From positions 1 to 44,421 of the forward strand of contig CAILUI010000263.1 in NCBI GenBank assembly GCA_903837355.1: DNA of 44,421 nucleotides, read 5' to 3'. Within the stretch, counting starts at the first letter, position 1, and the number at the start of each line of letters is the position of its first letter. Position numbers and translations under genes: made by a program. Shown one piece after another: positions 42,446-44,421 of the stretch. This stretch comes from an uncultured Victivallales bacterium. GTDB taxonomy: Bacteria; Verrucomicrobiota; Lentisphaeria; Oligosphaerales; JAFGRS01. The notes beneath the pieces are model-generated. The model was not told where the DNA came from, did no database searches, and saw nothing but the letters and a program-made list of their open reading frames with translations.

Positions 42446-44215
42446 TCACCAGACACCGGCGATGGGGGCCGCGCAGTCGGGGCACTTGCCGCTCGCGACG
42501 CGGTTGCTGGTCACCAGGAAACCGGAACGGCGGATGGCGGCCTGGCCGCAGGCGGGGCAGAGGGTATCCGCAGCCCCCTCGACCTCGACATTGCCGACGT
42601 AGACGTACTTCAGCCCTTCCTCCAGGGCCAGGCGGCGGAGCCGCGCCAGGGTGGCGGCGGGGGTAGGAGGGCGTCGAGTCAGTTTGTAGTCCGGGTGGAA
42701 GCGGCTGAAGTGCAGCGGCGTCTCCGGGCCGAGTTCGGCCTTGATCCAGCGGCACATGGCACGGACCATGCCTGGGTCGTCGTTGGCGCCGGCGATAACG
42801 AGGTTGGTGATCTCGATATGGACCCCTTCGCGCCGCAGGATCTGCAGCGTGCGCAGGACCGGCTCGAGGTGGAAGTCGCAGTATTCCACGTAGAACTCAT
42901 CGCTGAAGCCTTTGATGTCCACATTGGCGGCGTCCAGCACCTTGCACAACTCGAGCAGCGGCTTCTCCTGGATCTGGCCGCAGGTGATCCAGTAGTTGCG
43001 CAGCCCCTTGGCCCGCGCCAGTGTGGCGGTTTCCAGCATGTACTCAAAGTAGACCGTGGGCTCGGTGTAGGTGTAGGCGATGCCGGCGTCGCCGCGTTCG
43101 ACGGCGGCGGCCACGAGTCTCTCCGGAGGCACGAGCTTACGCGGGACATCCTCGGGAGAGGCCTGACTGATCTCGTAGTTCTGGCAGAACACGCAGCCCG
43201 AGTTACAGCCGACGGTGGCGATGGACAGCGCCGTCGAGCCTGGCAGGACGTGGTAGAGGGGCTTCTTCTCGATGGGGTCGGCATGGATGCTGACCGGCAG
43301 GCCGTAGGTCAGTGCACGGAGGGTCCCGCCGATGTTCGCCCGGACGCGACAGAGGCCGCGTTCGCCCTCAACCAGCGTACAGGCGCGGGGGCAAAGCTGG
43401 CACTGAACCCGGCCCTCCGGGAGCTGGCGGTAGTAGGCCGCCTCGTGCAGCGAGAGTTGGAGTTTGCGGACCATATCCGCGGAGAGCCGGCTGGTCAGTC
43501 GCTGCTTGGCGTAGAGCGGCTTCAGCGTCGCTGGGGCCGGTGGCGGGATAGTGCCCCGCGCGTCCGCGCTGGGGGCGGCCAGGTCAGCGTCACCGCCGCC
43601 AGCCCCCTGGAGTTGGGCAACGGCCAGGGTGAGCGTGATCACGCCGACCGCCGCGCTCAGCCAGCGCCCCGGCCGCTGCAGGGCGGCGCGCCAGCGCGTG
43701 GGTACACTGGCAAGGCCAAGCACGGCTGGCAGCAGGAACAGCGACGAGCCCGCGAAGAAGGCGACGAAGGTTAGGATGGCAGCCAGCATGCCGCCGCTGT
43801 GGAGGGCGAGGACTCCCGAGGCCAGCAGCGGCGGGCAGGGGGCCAAGCCCGTCAGGAAACCCAGCGCCAGCGCCCCCCCCGAGACGCGGGCCGGCAGCCG
43901 CTGACAGAGGCAGGTGCCCAGGTGCCGGTCCGGCAGTCCGGCGTACACCAGCAGGAGAACCCCAGCGGCCGCCGTCAGCAGCCAGGGTGCCGGCAGCGGC
44001 AGGCCGGCGCCGGCGATCCAGCCGCCGCAGGCCCCCAGCAGCACGTACGCGGCCAGCCGGCCCGCCAACACCAGGAGCCCCAGCAGCAGCGTCCGGCGCG
44101 GCGCCGCCGGCAGGCAGCGTCCAACGTACGCCAGGTGCAGGGCCCCGCAGTGCAGGACGCACGCCGGACCGACACACAGACCTGCCGCAAAGGCCCCGAC
44201 CAGATGCTGCCACAT
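42446..44215 (-). CDS. SafE/DsbD-like membrane domain fused to AmrS-type radical SAM enzyme
   Basis: A 589-residue fusion. Residues about 1-205 form six or so membrane helices, with a Cys-rich first loop (GLCVGPACVLHCGALH) and GLAPCPPLL, matching the repeated half of the TauE/SafE/DsbD-like urease-accessory-type fold. Residues 225-589 are the AmmeMemoRadiSam-system radical SAM enzyme: CQLCPRACTLVEGERGLCRV near 270, the cluster motif CNSGCVFC at Cys337, 341 and 344, then EPTVYFEYML, VDIKGFSDEFY and HFSRFHPDYKL. The end carries a zinc-ribbon pair CPACG and CPDCA with SNRV between. The partner AmmeMemo protein is not in the window. The fused membrane part suggests thiol electron transfer or metal handling at the membrane. 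The substrate is unknown. Confidence 0.88.
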   Translation of the reverse strand: MWQHLVGAFAAGLCVGPACVLHCGALHLAYVGRCLPAAPRRTLLLGLLVLAGRLAAYVLLGACGGWIAGAGLPLPAPWLLTAAAGVLLLVYAGLPDRHLGTCLCQRLPARVSGGALALGFLTGLAPCPPLLASGVLALHSGGMLAAILTFVAFFAGSSLFLLPAVLGLASVPTRWRAALQRPGRWLSAAVGVITLTLAVAQLQGAGGGDADLAAPSADARGTIPPPAPATLKPLYAKQRLTSRLSADMVRKLQLSLHEAAYYRQLPEGRVQCQLCPRACTLVEGERGLCRVRANIGGTLRALTYGLPVSIHADPIEKKPLYHVLPGSTALSIATVGCNSGCVFCQNYEISQASPEDVPRKLVPPERLVAAAVERGDAGIAYTYTEPTVYFEYMLETATLARAKGLRNYWITCGQIQEKPLLELCKVLDAANVDIKGFSDEFYVEYCDFHLEPVLRTLQILRREGVHIEITNLVIAGANDDPGMVRAMCRWIKAELGPETPLHFSRFHPDYKLTRRPPTPAATLARLRRLALEEGLKYVYVGNVEVEGAADTLCPACGQAAIRRSGFLVTSNRVASGKCPDCAAPIAGVW

Positions 44216-44315
44216 GATGGCCGAATATAGCTCGCTGGCAGTGTCCTTTCGCGGCGTTCTGGCTGTGATCCGTCGGCGGACTCAGGGCTGTTCCAAGATC
44301 GCGGTTCCCGCTACG

Positions 44316-44409
44316 GGTGAGCGCGTGAGAACGTGAAAGCGTGGATTCGTGGCAGACGGCCGGCACACGCGCCGTAACCCTCACGCAATCACGCTCTCAC
44401 GCTTTCACC
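44316..44409. repeat. Inverted repeat of GTGA/GCGTG words
   Basis: Arm 44316-44343 (GGTGAGCGCGTGAGAACGTG then AAAGCGTG) matches the inverse of 44382-44409 at 23 of 28 positions, around a 38-base centre. Each arm is built of eight- to nine-base near-repeats. It lies 100 bases upstream of the AmrS-fusion start, at the edge of the window. Confidence 0.75.
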
Positions 44410-44421
44410 GTGCCGGTGACC

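Overview
The window is GC-rich bacterial DNA. It holds about 25 intact genes, several gene remnants and an unusual number of small intergenic repeats. The content suggests a free-living heterotroph that secretes many poorly characterised carbohydrate-active proteins: GHL6, DUF4091/GH123-like, DUF4838, GH110-like, GH99/GH71-like and GH5-like folds, CBM9-like and LamG modules, and DUF1080. That repertoire is typical of Planctomycetota, Lentisphaerota/Kiritimatiellota, Hydrogenedentota and Armatimonadota. I cannot decide among them from this sequence. The only universal housekeeping gene is mnmG.

Layout. 0-1.4 kb: a tiny Ala/Pro-rich secreted peptide and a PAS/H-box/receiver protein with no kinase ATPase domain. 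1.5-9.0 kb (+): a cytoplasmic GHL6-type hydrolase, a bicupin resembling phosphomannose isomerase, and a 1361-residue secreted multidomain protein. 9.1-15.8 kb: a DUF4091 protein (-), a divergent DUF4838 protein (+), a spacer with two inverted-repeat elements, and a ceramidase-like protein (+). 15.8-16.9 kb: two orphan antitoxins and a VapBC module whose toxin is cut to 19 codons. 16.9-24.7 kb (-): a beta-helix protein overlapping a GH99/71-like LamG protein, then, after a spacer with hairpins and a tandem repeat, a GATase/CBM9/TIM-barrel protein. 24.9-27.7 kb: a DUF4126 membrane protein, a ferredoxin-nitroreductase fusion and a UroD-family protein. 27.7-28.7 kb: gene-poor debris. 28.8-33.0 kb (-): a secreted protein of about twelve glycine/aspartate repeats, and a GH5-like cellulase. 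33.1-36.2 kb (+): a broken sugar-phosphate isomerase, a Tat-exported Gfo/Idh/MocA oxidoreductase and a DUF1080 protein, the set expected for 3-keto-glycoside metabolism. 36.5-40.5 kb (+): a solute-binding protein and a full hybrid sensor kinase. 40.5-44.2 kb (-): an AmrS-type radical SAM enzyme fused to a SafE/DsbD-like membrane domain, then mnmG.

Taken together, most genes look like scattered parts of a polysaccharide and glycoside utilisation repertoire: secreted depolymerases and binding proteins outside, and cupin, GHL6 and oxidoreductase enzymes for released sugars. There is no SusCD pair and no transporter except one lone binding protein. The most unusual signals are a REP/REPIN-type repeat that has become the N-terminal coding sequence of two secreted proteins, the glycine/aspartate repeat protein, the membrane-domain/AmrS fusion, and a row of hairpins with complementary loops at 20.2 kb.
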